The notes: generated by a model from the letters alone, not told the origin. Shown: positions 1 to 7,537, numbered from the stretch's first letter. The stretch: DNA of 64,000 nt from Amorphoplanes friuliensis DSM 7358 (GCF_000494755.1 NC_022657.1:4936001-5000000); one strand, 5' to 3'. A program made the numbers and translations.

Positions 1-1
1 C

Positions 2-181
2 GCGGCCTGGGACGCGATCTGCGAGACGCGCGGCAGCCGCCTGGCCGAGCCGATGCGGGCGGCCTGCACCGATCTCACCGAGACCACGATCGACGCCGGT
101 CACGAGGTCATGCTCGAGGCCCCCGCCGAGACCACCACCGCGCTGGCCACCTGGCTCGCCGCCGCCGGACTGACACCTTGA
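2..181 (+). CDS. C-terminal fragment of a probable alpha/beta hydrolase
   Basis: The window opens inside a gene. Only its last 59 codons are present, in the frame starting at base 2. The tail contains AGHEVMLEAPAETTTALA, which matches the surroundings of the catalytic histidine in many alpha/beta hydrolases: Gly-His, then Leu-Glu-x-Pro and a closing helix. The TGA at 179-181 overlaps the TTG start of the permease at 178-180, so the two genes are probably translationally coupled. The nucleophile region lies outside the window, so the family is inferred from the tail alone and the substrate is unknown. Confidence 0.5.
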   Translation, partial: AAWDAICETRGSRLAEPMRAACTDLTETTIDAGHEVMLEAPAETTTALATWLAAAGLTP

Positions 182-1386
182 CCGAGCTGACACGGCGTCT
201 CCGCACGACCGACGCGGTGGTCGTCGGCCTGAGCGCGATGATCGGTGCCGGCGTTTTTGCCGCGTTCGGGCCGGCGACGGCGGCCGCGGGTGCCTGGCTG
301 CCGGTCGCGCTGGCGGTCGCCGCGCTCGTGGCCTGGTGCAACGCGATCTCCTCGGCCCGGCTGGCGGCCGTCTACCCGGCCTCCGGCGGCACCTACGTGT
401 ACGGCCGGGAGCGCCTCGGCGACCTGTGGGGCTTCCTCGCGGGCTGGGGTTTTGTCCTCGGCAAGACGGCGTCGTGCGCGGCGATGGCCCTGACCTTCGG
501 CGCCTACGTGGCACCCGGGCACGAGCGGCTGCTCGCCGTGACCGCCGTGGCCGCGCTCACGGCGCTGAACCTGGCCGGTGTCCACCGGTCGCTGCCGGTC
601 GCACGGATCCTCGTCGCCGCGGTCATCGCCGTCCTGATCGCCGTGATCGTCGCCGGCACCTCGGGTGGGCTGCACCTGAGCGCCGGCGGGCCGGTCGTCT
701 CGCCCTGGGACGTCCTCCAGGGCGCCGGCCTGCTGTTCTTCGCCTTCGCCGGGTACGCCCGCATCGCCACCCTCGGCGAGGAGGTCCGCGACCCCGCCCG
801 CACCATCCCCCGCGCGATCCCGATCGCCCTCACGATCACCCTGATCCTGTACGCCGCGGTGGCGCTCACCCTGCTCGGCACGCTCGGCCCGGCCCGGCTC
901 GCCGCCGCGACCGCCCCGCTGGCCGAGGTCGGGCCGGAGTGGCTCGGCCCGGTCGTGCGGGTGGGTGCGGCGGTGGCGGCGCTGGGTTCACTGCTCGCCC
1001 TGATCCTCGGAGTGTCCCGGACAACGTTCGCGATGGCCCGCGGCCGACACCTCCCCGCGGGACTGGACGCGGTCGGCGCCCGCGGGGTGCCGCACCGCGC
1101 CGAGGTCACCGTCGGTGTCGCGGTTGCCCTGCTCGTGCTGGTCACGGACCTGCGCGGCGCGATCGGATTCTCGTCGTTCGGGGTCCTCGTCTACTACGCG
1201 ATCACCAACGCCTCCGCGCTGACCCTGCGCCCGGACGAAGGTGCGCCCCGGCGCTGGGTCCCGATCACCGGCCTGGCAGGCTGCCTGCTGCTGGCAGCGA
1301 CCCTGCCGCTCCCGGCTGTGGGGGCCGGGCTGGCGGTGTTCGCCGCCGGGGCGGTGCTCTGGTTCGTCCGCGCGAGGCGGGTCTGA
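178..1386 (+). CDS. APC-superfamily amino acid permease
   Basis: A 402-residue, almost wholly hydrophobic protein with about 11-12 predicted membrane spans. The first span carries GLSAMIGAGVF (residues 17-27), the unwound-helix Gly-rich signature of APC amino acid/polyamine transporters. A second conserved patch near residue 200 (GYARIATLGEEVRDPARTIP) matches the family's segment after TM6. It should be an inner-membrane secondary transporter importing or exchanging an amino acid or amine; the substrate cannot be read. The TTG start at 178 overlaps the upstream hydrolase stop, and no other start fits the first helix. At about 400 residues it is slightly shorter than the usual 430-500, with little C-terminal tail. 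Confidence 0.85.
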   Translation: MTELTRRLRTTDAVVVGLSAMIGAGVFAAFGPATAAAGAWLPVALAVAALVAWCNAISSARLAAVYPASGGTYVYGRERLGDLWGFLAGWGFVLGKTASCAAMALTFGAYVAPGHERLLAVTAVAALTALNLAGVHRSLPVARILVAAVIAVLIAVIVAGTSGGLHLSAGGPVVSPWDVLQGAGLLFFAFAGYARIATLGEEVRDPARTIPRAIPIALTITLILYAAVALTLLGTLGPARLAAATAPLAEVGPEWLGPVVRVGAAVAALGSLLALILGVSRTTFAMARGRHLPAGLDAVGARGVPHRAEVTVGVAVALLVLVTDLRGAIGFSSFGVLVYYAITNASALTLRPDEGAPRRWVPITGLAGCLLLAATLPLPAVGAGLAVFAAGAVLWFVRARRV

Positions 1387-1482
1387 CCGGGGCCGGCGTT
1401 CCTGCCATGTGGACGGTCTCTTCCGGCCAGTGGCCAACGGGAGCACCGTCGTCACATCACGCAGTGTTTCCATGGGGGCAAC

Positions 1483-2151
1483 ATGTCGGATAATGCGCGC
1501 ATTCTGGTGGTCGACGACCAGCCCACCGTCGTCGACATGCTCGCCTCGGTACTGACCTTCCACGGGTTCGCCGTGGACACCGCCCGCACCGGTGAACAGG
1601 CGGTCGAAAAAGCCGCCGAACACAGCCCCGACCTGGTCCTGCTCGACACGATGCTGCCCGACGGCGACGGCCTGGACGTGTGCCGGCGGCTGCGCGCGGG
1701 CGGTTCGGCCATGGGCATCATGTTCCTCACCGCACCCGACGCCAGCGCCGACCTGATCGCCGGTCTCGCGTACGGCGACGAGGACTGGATCACCAAGCCG
1801 TTCGACGTGGAGGTCCTGCTGACCCGCGTCCGCGCCCTGCTGAGCCGCAGCGGCTCACCGTCGGGCGACCGCCTGCTGCGCTACGCCGACGTGGAGCTCG
1901 ACCAGGACACCCACGAGGCGCGGCGCGGGGGCGAGGTGGTGCCGTTGAGCCGTACCGAGTTGGAGGTCCTGCGGTATTTCCTGCAGAACTCCGGGCGGGT
2001 CCTCTCCCGCGGCCAGATCGAGGCCGCCACCGCCTCACCGGACGTCGACGCCGACGTCACCTCCCTGCGCACCGAATTGGACCGGCTCGGTGCGCCGCTG
2101 ATCGTCACCCACCGCGGTTTCGGGTACGCCCTGCGGGCGGGCCTGCCCTGA
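1483..2151 (+). CDS. OmpR/PhoB-family response regulator (orphan)
   Basis: A 222-residue two-component response regulator. The receiver domain (about 5-120) has the acidic pair Asp11/Asp12, phospho-acceptor Asp55 in LLDTMLPD, Thr83 and Lys105 in TKPF, so phosphorylation looks possible. The C-terminal winged helix (about 128-220) has the OmpR-type LSRTELEVLRYFLQNSGRVLS recognition region and an RGFGYAL wing, though its loop is short. No histidine kinase lies next to it, so it is an orphan or is served from elsewhere. ATG 1483 directly precedes the receiver's first strand and follows a G-rich stretch. Its TGA shares one base with the sirtuin start (TGATG at 2149-2153), implying coupled translation. 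Confidence 0.9.
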   Translation: MSDNARILVVDDQPTVVDMLASVLTFHGFAVDTARTGEQAVEKAAEHSPDLVLLDTMLPDGDGLDVCRRLRAGGSAMGIMFLTAPDASADLIAGLAYGDEDWITKPFDVEVLLTRVRALLSRSGSPSGDRLLRYADVELDQDTHEARRGGEVVPLSRTELEVLRYFLQNSGRVLSRGQIEAATASPDVDADVTSLRTELDRLGAPLIVTHRGFGYALRAGLP

Positions 2152-2903
2152 TGGTCCCCGACAGCGTCGACAAGGCCCGGGCCTTGCTGGCCGGTGCGCG
2201 CCGGGTGGTCGTCTTCACCGGGGCTGGGGTGTCCGCCGAGAGCGGCATCCCGACGTTCCGCGACTCCCTCACCGGCCTGTGGGAACGCTTCGACGCCCAG
2301 GCCCTGGCCACACCGGAGGCCTTCCGCGCCGACCCCGCCCTCGTCTGGGGTTGGTACGAGTGGCGGCGCACCGCCGTCAGCCGCGCCTCGCCGAACGCGG
2401 CCCATCGCGCCATCGCCACCGTCGAGGCCCGCCACCCCGGCACGGTGGTGATCACCCAGAACGTCGACGACCTGCACGAACGCGCCGGCTCGGCGGCCCC
2501 GCTGCACCTGCACGGGAGCCTCTTCGCACCACGCTGCGCCGACTGCGGCCGACCCGCCGCCCGGCCGGACGGGACCGCCGACGAGCCGCTGGAGGGACGT
2601 CGGCTGCCCCCGCCCGCGTGCGCCCACTGCGCCGGTCCGGTGCGTCCGGGCGTGGTGTGGTTCGGCGAAGCCCTGCCCGCGGACGTCCTCGATCGGGCGG
2701 TCGAGGCCGCGGCGTCGTGCGACCTGTTGCTGACCGTGGGCACGTCAGGCCTGGTTCATCCCGCCGCCGAGATCCCCCACGTGGCGGCCCGCCTCGGCGC
2801 CGCCGTGGTCCAGATCAACCCGCAACCCACACCACTGGACGCGGTCGCCGACGTGAATCTGCACGGCGCGGCCGCGGAGATCCTGCCGTTGCTGACCCGC
2901 TGA
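2151..2903 (+). CDS. Sir2-family NAD-dependent protein deacylase (class III type)
   Basis: A 250-residue sirtuin that removes acyl groups from lysines using NAD. Visible features are the Rossmann motif GAGVSAESGIPTFRD (24-38), TQNVDDLH (102-109), catalytic His121 in HGS, and a four-Cys zinc site (Cys129, Cys132, Cys157, Cys160). Tyr69 and Arg72 in YEWR match the Y-x-x-R pair that binds the acid group of succinyl- or malonyl-lysine in SIRT5 and CobB, so desuccinylase/demalonylase activity is plausible. The frame is open further upstream, but the real start is ATG 2151, coupled to the response regulator stop. Coupling of the two genes suggests joint control of a metabolic response, which is inference. 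Confidence 0.9.
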   Translation: MVPDSVDKARALLAGARRVVVFTGAGVSAESGIPTFRDSLTGLWERFDAQALATPEAFRADPALVWGWYEWRRTAVSRASPNAAHRAIATVEARHPGTVVITQNVDDLHERAGSAAPLHLHGSLFAPRCADCGRPAARPDGTADEPLEGRRLPPPACAHCAGPVRPGVVWFGEALPADVLDRAVEAAASCDLLLTVGTSGLVHPAAEIPHVAARLGAAVVQINPQPTPLDAVADVNLHGAAAEILPLLTR

Positions 2904-3191
2904 CCCGCAGATCAGCGCCCACGCCGTCGCGGGCAACCGCCCTCTGAGCAGCGTCCGCGCCGCAGCGGGCGCCGACCCTCTGATCAGCTTCCGCGCCGCA
3001 ACGGACGCTGGCCCTCTGATCAGCTTCCGCGCCGCCACGGACGGCGGCCCTCTGATCAGCTTCCGCGCCGCAGCGGGCGCCGGCCCTCTGAGCAGCGTCC
3101 GCGCCGTCGCGGGCGCCGGCCGCCTGATCAGCGCCTGCGGCGCCGCGGGTGCTGGCCCTCTGATCAGCGTTCGCGGTGTCGCGGATGCGGA
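2904..3191. repeat. 36-bp tandem repeat array (8 units)
   Basis: Eight head-to-tail units of exactly 36 bp start at about 2904, 2940, 2976, 3012, 3048, 3084, 3120 and 3156. Each central unit begins CCCTCTGATCAG (or GAGCAG), then CTTCCGCGCCGC or GCGTCCGCGCC and a GGACG/GGGCGC block. Most units therefore carry a CTGATCAG palindrome at a fixed phase. The first unit is the most diverged. The period is a multiple of three, so one minus-strand frame stays open and yields 12-residue repeats, but no convincing gene uses it. The array starts directly after the sirtuin stop and ends inside the 3' end of a minus-strand small gene. Confidence 0.9.
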
Positions 3192-3274
3192 TGGCCCGTG
3201 CCGGACAGCAGGGCGAGACCGCTGATCACGGCCGCGACGAGAAAAAGGGCGACGAGCAGCAAATTTCCGATCAT
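3164..3274 (-). CDS. Small single-pass membrane peptide, 36 residues
   Basis: An unlisted small ORF with good start signals. ATG at 3274-3272 is preceded on the minus strand by GGGAGGT at a normal spacing of about five bases. The product starts MIGNLLLVALFLVAAVISGL, one hydrophobic span, followed by a short polar tail rich in His, Pro and Arg ending HRER. The stop TGA (3166-3164) lies inside the last unit of the 36-bp repeat array. It is transcribed divergently from the ECF sigma gene at 3365. No family is recognised; a membrane micro-protein is the most that can be said. The strong ribosome site and clean TM segment argue that it is translated. Confidence 0.55.
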   Translation of the reverse strand: MIGNLLLVALFLVAAVISGLALLSGTGHPHPRHRER

Positions 3275-3364
3275 GGCGCTACCTCCCCACCCTTCCCAGG
3301 GTCCGCCTGCTCTCGATCGCGGTCAACAGAACGCGGCTTTTCCCAGGATGTGCCCAGGAAGGGC

Positions 3365-3914
3365 ATGATCCCGGGTGTGCAGCCCGCCGACGAGGAGGAA
3401 CTCGTCCGCCGGATCGCCCGCGGCGACCGGCAGGCGTTCGACGAGCTGTACCAGCGCACCTCACCGTGGCTGGCGGTCCGGCTGCGGCGCCGGTGCGCCG
3501 ACGAGGACGTGGTCGCCGACGTCCTGCAGGAGACGTACCTGGCCGTGTGGCGGGCCGCGGGCAGCTTCGCGGGCGCCTCCGTCTCGGGCAGCGCGGTCGG
3601 CTGGCTCTGGACCATCGCCGCGCACCGCCTGGTCGACGCGTTCCGGCGCCGGGCCCGCCAGACGCGAACACCACCTCCGATCGTCTCTCCCGTCCGCGCG
3701 TCCGGAGCCGAGGTGACGGAGGATCTGGGACGGGCCCTGCTGGCGCTCCCACCTGAGCTGCGCGACGTGCTGCGCGCCACGGTGCTGGACGGGCTGTCGG
3801 TGCGCGAGACGGCGCTGCTGCTGGGGCGTACCGGAAGGGACGGTCAAGTCACGCGCCCGGCGGGCGCGGACCGCGGCGCGTGCCCACCTGGGTGAACGCT
3901 ATGAGTTCCTGTGA
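3365..3914 (+). pseudogene. ECF sigma-70 factor with a +1 frameshift in region 4
   Basis: ATG 3365 has AGGA five bases upstream; GTG 3377 is an alternative. Region 2 (residues about 20-95) includes AFDELYQRTSPWLAVRLRRR and a core-binding ADVLQETYLAVWR. Region 4 starts at ALPPELRDVLRATVLDGLSVRETALLLG. After that the frame goes wrong: GGGG at 3823-3826 has one G too many, and the read-through ORF ends at 3895 in unrelated residues. Removing one G restores GVPEGTVKSRARRAR, the recognition helix of region 4, and moves the stop to 3914. So this is either a real phase-variable or inactivated gene or a sequence error. No anti-sigma gene is adjacent. As it stands, promoter -35 recognition would be lost. 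Confidence 0.8.
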
Positions 3915-3932
3915 ATCACCTGTCGCACCCCT

Positions 3933-4124
3933 CTACCGCTTGAGACCGCGGTATCTCCGGAGCAGTTCGGTGATGCGCGCGGGCTCGGCGGCGCCGTTCA
4001 GCTCACCGAGCAGGTCGTCGGGGCAGACCTCGTAGAGCTCGCCCCACCACCGTCGAGCCCGGTTGTCCCAGATCTGATAACCACCGGGTACGCCACGGGC
4101 CACGTACCGCCGCCGGGCTGCCAT
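3933..4124 (-). CDS. Conserved tryptophan-rich mini-protein, third gene of the PadR operon
   Basis: A 63-residue soluble protein reading MAARRRYVARGVPGGYQIWD at its start, then a WWGELYEVCPDDLLGELNG core and a basic RRYRGLKR tail. I do not recognise a named family. The aromatic cluster (Tyr, Trp, Trp-Trp) followed by a short helix suggests a compact fold. The ATG at 4124-4122 shares one base with the TGA of the upstream membrane protein (ATG/TGA overlap), so it is translated as part of the PadR-membrane protein operon. It converges on the sigma factor gene, whose restored end is 19 bases away. Its function is unknown. Confidence 0.65.
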   Translation of the reverse strand: MAARRRYVARGVPGGYQIWDNRARRWWGELYEVCPDDLLGELNGAAEPARITELLRRYRGLKR

Positions 4125-4918
4125 CAGTCCTGGAACCACCCGAGCATCGCCTGGCCCTCGCCGGTGTGGAACGCCACGAAGAGTGCAATCGCGCCGAGGC
4201 CGACGACAACAAGACCGGTGCGCAGGCGGGTGGACAGTCCCTTCACGACGGTGAGGCCCAGGGCGACGGCACCGAGGAAGCCCGCCGCGAAGCCGTTGTC
4301 GCTGATCTCCAGGGCGACGAGCACCCCAGTCGCCGCCGCTCCCACGACGCCGACGATCACCGCGGCCAGGAGCACCACACGACGGCGGGCACGACGGCCC
4401 AGCAAGGCCAGCAGGCTGCCGAACACGGTCACGGCGACGATCAGGAACGGGCCGGAGAGGACAGCCATCCAGGCGCCGAGGTGCGGTGGCCACCACACGA
4501 TCATCAGCCAGCCGGGGGTGACGTCGAACGGCCACACCGACTGCGGATCGATGGTGTACTCCGGGTCGGTGGCGGCGGCCAGGCGGTCGTCCACGCTGAA
4601 TGCGTAGTAGCGGAACGGCACCCAGAGCAGCCAGGACAGGATCGGCCAGGCCAGCCCGAAGAACACGATCCGGGCGAACCCGGCGGCCAGTCCCGGCCCC
4701 ACCTCGAGCTCCGGGACGACGTGACCGCGCCGCACCTGGGCGCGCAGGCTCGGCAAGGTCCGGGCCGCGCCCGTCAGGTAGCGCAGGCGGGTGTCGGCGG
4801 GCAGGGTCAGCAGGTCGGAGGCCCACTCGCCCTGCTGCCGCTCCCGGAACGCCGCTGGCAACAGCCGGCCGAGAACGGCCAGGACAGCGCGGTCGACCGG
4901 GCGCAATTCGTTCACCAC
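4124..4918 (-). CDS. Multi-pass membrane protein encoded with a PadR regulator
   Basis: A 264-residue protein with a soluble N-terminus of about 75 residues (LLPAAFRERQQGEWASDLLTLP) and then about five or six membrane spans. The N-terminal helical part resembles the HAAS-like segments found in membrane proteins encoded beside PadR regulators, which often act as their sensory or antagonist partner; here that is inference. Its start ATG at 4918 lies inside the last codons of padR (7-bp overlap), and its stop overlaps the following mini-protein. No catalytic motif is visible. It could be a membrane-stress sensor or a transporter accessory protein. Confidence 0.7.
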   Translation of the reverse strand: MVNELRPVDRAVLAVLGRLLPAAFRERQQGEWASDLLTLPADTRLRYLTGAARTLPSLRAQVRRGHVVPELEVGPGLAAGFARIVFFGLAWPILSWLLWVPFRYYAFSVDDRLAAATDPEYTIDPQSVWPFDVTPGWLMIVWWPPHLGAWMAVLSGPFLIVAVTVFGSLLALLGRRARRRVVLLAAVIVGVVGAAATGVLVALEISDNGFAAGFLGAVALGLTVVKGLSTRLRTGLVVVGLGAIALFVAFHTGEGQAMLGWFQD

Positions 4919-5232
4919 GCCAGCTCACCGGTCGTCCTGGGCGCCTTGCGACGGGCCGCGGCCTTCGCAACGGCGGCACCCGCGGCCTCGACACCCGCGG
5001 GGGTGAGCACGTAGTAACGGCGGCGCGGACGTCCGGCGGCATGCACGTCGACGTCCTCGGCCCGGCTCCGCAGCCAGCCCGCTCCCTCGAACGCGACCAG
5101 GATCGGATAGATCGTCCCCGGCTCGAGCCCGGCCACCTGCGCCAGCTCCAACCCGTACGACTCCCGCTCGTGATCGCGCAACAACGCCTCCAACACCAGC
5201 AACCGCGGCGTCGTCATTCGTAACTGGGCCAT
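4912..5232 (-). CDS. PadR-family transcriptional regulator
   Basis: A 106-residue winged-helix repressor-type protein. TPRLLVLEALLRDHERESYGLELA (split across helices 1-2) and EPGTIYPILVAFEGAGWLRS form the PadR helix-turn-helix, followed by a wing RRRYYVLTPAGVEA. It lacks the long C-terminal dimerisation helix of classical PadR and is of the short, subfamily-1 type. It heads a three-gene minus-strand operon with a membrane protein and a mini-protein. The AT-rich stretch upstream (5233-5280), with CTATATAG at 5242-5249, stands out in this GC-rich sequence and is the likely promoter and autoregulatory site shared with the divergent DUF4240 gene. Confidence 0.85.
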   Translation of the reverse strand: MAQLRMTTPRLLVLEALLRDHERESYGLELAQVAGLEPGTIYPILVAFEGAGWLRSRAEDVDVHAAGRPRRRYYVLTPAGVEAAGAAVAKAAARRKAPRTTGELAW

Positions 5233-5280
5233 GCCCGTACTCTATATAGCTATTCCTAGTTCTGCATAGCCCCTGTTACG
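5233..5280. promoter_or_regulatory. AT-rich divergent promoter region between padR and the DUF4240 gene
   Basis: This 48-bp gap is markedly AT-rich and contains the palindrome CTATATAG (5242-5249) and further CTA/TAG elements (GCTATTCCTAG, CTGCATAG). It must hold the padR promoter and probably the promoter of the plus-strand gene. Binding by PadR is a guess from position; the textbook ATGT-N8-ACAT motif is not obvious. Confidence 0.45.
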
Positions 5281-5289
5281 GTGCGAGCC

Positions 5290-5835
5290 ATGGACAGGGC
5301 AGTCTTCTGGCGCATCGTCGAGGGCGCCCGCGCGGAGGCGGGCACCGACACCGAACGTGTCGCGCAGGTGCTCCTCCGCCGCCTCCGCAGCCTGAGCCCG
5401 GACGAGATCGAACACTTCGGAGCGTTGTGGGCTGAAGTGCAGGACGAGCTCTACAGCTGGCCCGTCCACGACGCCGCGACCCTCCTGCTGGGACCGGTGA
5501 ACGACGATGCCCTGCTCGTCGTCCAAGACTGGATCGTCTCCCACGGCAGGCAAACAATGAAGCGCGTCCAGGAAGACCCCGACAACCTCGTCGAGCTGGC
5601 TCCGGACCGCCACAACGCCCGCATCGACTGGTTCACCGGCCTCCCGATGGAAGCACACATCGCCGCAACCGGCCGCCCCTTCGCCGTCGACGGCCCGGAC
5701 GGACCCGAGGACCCGACGGGAACCCCCACCGACCTGACCGACGAACCCGGCACGAGGCGACGCTTCCCCCGCCTGACGGCCTACCTCGACCACAACACCT
5801 GGATCGAACGCCCCTGGACCCGCGCCACCACCTGA
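5290..5835 (+). CDS. DUF4240-like protein
   Basis: A soluble protein of 181 residues beginning MDRAVFWRIVEGARAEAG. The opening Phe-Trp helix and the later ALWAEVQDELYSWPVHDAA and FTGLPMEA patches resemble DUF4240 proteins, which have no assigned biochemical role and sometimes sit in polymorphic-toxin immunity contexts. A GTG at 5281 would add three residues, but ATG 5290 matches the usual start. It is divergent from padR and converges on the ECF sigma gene with only two bases between stops. No toxin gene is adjacent, so an immunity role is not supported here. Confidence 0.65.
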   Translation: MDRAVFWRIVEGARAEAGTDTERVAQVLLRRLRSLSPDEIEHFGALWAEVQDELYSWPVHDAATLLLGPVNDDALLVVQDWIVSHGRQTMKRVQEDPDNLVELAPDRHNARIDWFTGLPMEAHIAATGRPFAVDGPDGPEDPTGTPTDLTDEPGTRRRFPRLTAYLDHNTWIERPWTRATT

Positions 5836-5837
5836 TT

Positions 5838-6737
5838 TCAGCCCACCCGCGCGGAGTTGTCGGCGATCAGCTCCTGGTTCGGGAAGAGGGTGACGGCTCT
5901 GATGCCTTCCTGGACGATCGTCAGGACCGCGAGGCCCCAGGGTTCGCCGCGGAACCAGACCGACGCTGCGGGCTGGCTGTTCGCCTCGGTCGGGGCCATG
6001 CGCCAATCCCCCGCGGCGCCCATCGACGGGGTCGCGAAAGCCAGGCACGCCTCGCGACCGGCGTACGAGCTGTGCGCACCGACCGGCTCGATGGACGCGT
6101 CCGCGCAGAGCAGGTCGCGGAACGCGTCGGCGTCCGATGCCTCCCACGCCGTCATGTAGCCGTCGAGGAGTTCGCGGGCGCGGGGTGAAGAGACGTCGAG
6201 GACGTCGTCGCGGGTCGGGGCCACCTCGGCCAACCGGGACCGGGCTCGTTGCAGGGCGCTTTTGACGGCCGGCACGGACATGCCCAGGGCCACGCCGGTC
6301 TCGGCGGCTGAGAAAGCCAGCACCTCACGCAGCAGCAGGACGGCCCGCTGCCGGGGCGCGAGGTGCTGCAGTCCAGCAACGAAGGCGAGCCGTACGCTTT
6401 CCCGGTCGGTGATCAGGTCGCCCGGGTCGGCCGCGACCCACACCTCGAGGTCGTCCGGGACGAGGCCGGTCAGAAGCGCGCGCCGCCCCCGGCCGTCGAG
6501 CACCGTGAGGCAGACGTTGGTCGCGATCCGGTAGAGCCAGGTGCGCACCGACGAACGCCCCTCGAACGTCTTCCAGCCGCGCAGGGCTCGGACGTACGTG
6601 TCCTGCACGACGTCCTCGGCCTCGTGGAAGGCGCCGAGCATCCGGTACGCGTGGGCGAGCAAGCCCCGGCGTTCCGCCTCGAAAGCCTCGGTCAGAGACA
6701 CAGCCTCGGTCAAAGACCCAGTTGAGGGCGTACCCAT
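5838..6737 (-). CDS. ECF sigma factor with C-terminal SnoaL-like domain
   Basis: A 299-residue sigma-70 factor. Region 2 (about 20-90) has AYRMLGAFHEAEDVVQDTYVRAL and WLYRIATNVCL. Region 4 (about 125-185) has LAPRQRAVLLLREVLAFSAAETG and an SVPAVKSALQRARSRL recognition helix. A C-terminal domain of about 100 residues (ELLDGYMTAWEASDADAFRDLL onward) is the NTF2/SnoaL-like extension of the SigJ/ECF41/ECF56-type groups, where it regulates the sigma factor in place of a classical anti-sigma protein. ATG 6737 has GGGAGG upstream and overlaps the esterase stop by 28 bases. TTG 6713, overlapping that stop as TTGA, is an alternative start. The N-terminus has an 18-bp tandem duplication (SLTEAV/SLTEAF). 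Confidence 0.85.
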   Translation of the reverse strand: MGTPSTGSLTEAVSLTEAFEAERRGLLAHAYRMLGAFHEAEDVVQDTYVRALRGWKTFEGRSSVRTWLYRIATNVCLTVLDGRGRRALLTGLVPDDLEVWVAADPGDLITDRESVRLAFVAGLQHLAPRQRAVLLLREVLAFSAAETGVALGMSVPAVKSALQRARSRLAEVAPTRDDVLDVSSPRARELLDGYMTAWEASDADAFRDLLCADASIEPVGAHSSYAGREACLAFATPSMGAAGDWRMAPTEANSQPAASVWFRGEPWGLAVLTIVQEGIRAVTLFPNQELIADNSARVG

Positions 6738-7537
6738 GCCGCCAGCCTCCCGATCGCCTCGTCGGCCACCGGGGCGCGCCCGGCGGCCATCTGGAAGATG
6801 TGCTGCTGCCCGTCGACGACGTCGAGCTCGCCGCCGGTCGCCTTCGCGATGCGCTCGCTGTCGCCCCGGCCGCTCTCGTCGCCGCCGCACTGCACGTACA
6901 CCGGGGGCAGTGCGGACAGGTCGGCGTGGAAGGAGTTGACCTCCGGCTCCAGGCCGCTGACGCCCTCGGGAAGGTACTGCTGGAGGAGAGCCTGCACCAT
7001 CCGGCGCGTGAAGAACGGGTCGGTGGTGGCGGTCTCCTCGTACGAGGATGCGGTCTGGGCCGGGTCCATGTCGATCCACGGCGACACCAGCACCAGCGCG
7101 GCCGCACCCGGTTCGCGCAGGGCGACCTGCACGGCAAGACCACCGCCGCACGAGTCACCGGCCACCGCAACCTTCCGGGTACGCCCGGCCACCCACCGGT
7201 ACGCCGCCACCGCGTCCTCGATCTGCGCCGGGTACCGGAACTCCGGGGCGAGCCGGTACGAGACCAGCAGCACCCGCACGCCCGCCGCTTTGGCGAGGTG
7301 CCCGTACATCTTGCGGTGGGTGTAGAGCGATCCGCTCACGAACCCGCCACCGTGCAGCGCGAGGATGACCCGGTCGGGGTCGGCACCGTGCGGGCTGAGC
7401 CACATCGCCGGCACCCCACCCGCCGACACCTCCACGTAGTCCACGCCGCGCGGCTCGGCCGTCACATCACCCCACTGGTCGTCCTCGCCCATACCTCCGG
7501 CAGCCCAGCGTGTGTACATCTCCTTGATGGCATCCAT
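6710..7537 (-). CDS. Alpha/beta hydrolase esterase, hormone-sensitive-lipase family
   Basis: A 275-residue carboxylesterase-like enzyme. HGGG at 62-65 is the oxyanion hole, GDSCGGG places the nucleophile at Ser129, an Asp near 220 (CGGDES) is the likely acid, and His246 in QQHIF completes the triad. These are the HSL/Lip family signatures for short-chain esters. There is no signal peptide, so it should be cytosolic. Its 3' end overlaps the start of the ECF sigma gene, which suggests co-expression; hydrolase/sigma pairs of this kind may link sigma activity to a metabolite, but that is speculation. The start at 7537 gives the normal N-terminal cap. Confidence 0.85.
   Translation of the reverse strand: MDAIKEMYTRWAAGGMGEDDQWGDVTAEPRGVDYVEVSAGGVPAMWLSPHGADPDRVILALHGGGFVSGSLYTHRKMYGHLAKAAGVRVLLVSYRLAPEFRYPAQIEDAVAAYRWVAGRTRKVAVAGDSCGGGLAVQVALREPGAAALVLVSPWIDMDPAQTASSYEETATTDPFFTRRMVQALLQQYLPEGVSGLEPEVNSFHADLSALPPVYVQCGGDESGRGDSERIAKATGGELDVVDGQQHIFQMAAGRAPVADEAIGRLAAWVRPQLGL

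Noticed and set aside
2745..3038. 97-residue minus-strand ORF with 12-residue repeats
   Set aside because: It arises from the 36-bp repeat period being a multiple of three and then runs antisense to the sirtuin gene. It has no credible ribosome site.
2904..3191. CRISPR array
   Set aside because: Units are directly abutting with no unique spacers, so it is a tandem repeat; no cas genes are present.
3933..5042. 369-residue minus-strand ORF
   Set aside because: Only its last 63 codons are a likely gene; the rest overlaps the membrane protein and PadR genes in another frame and is Arg/Pro/Gly-rich.
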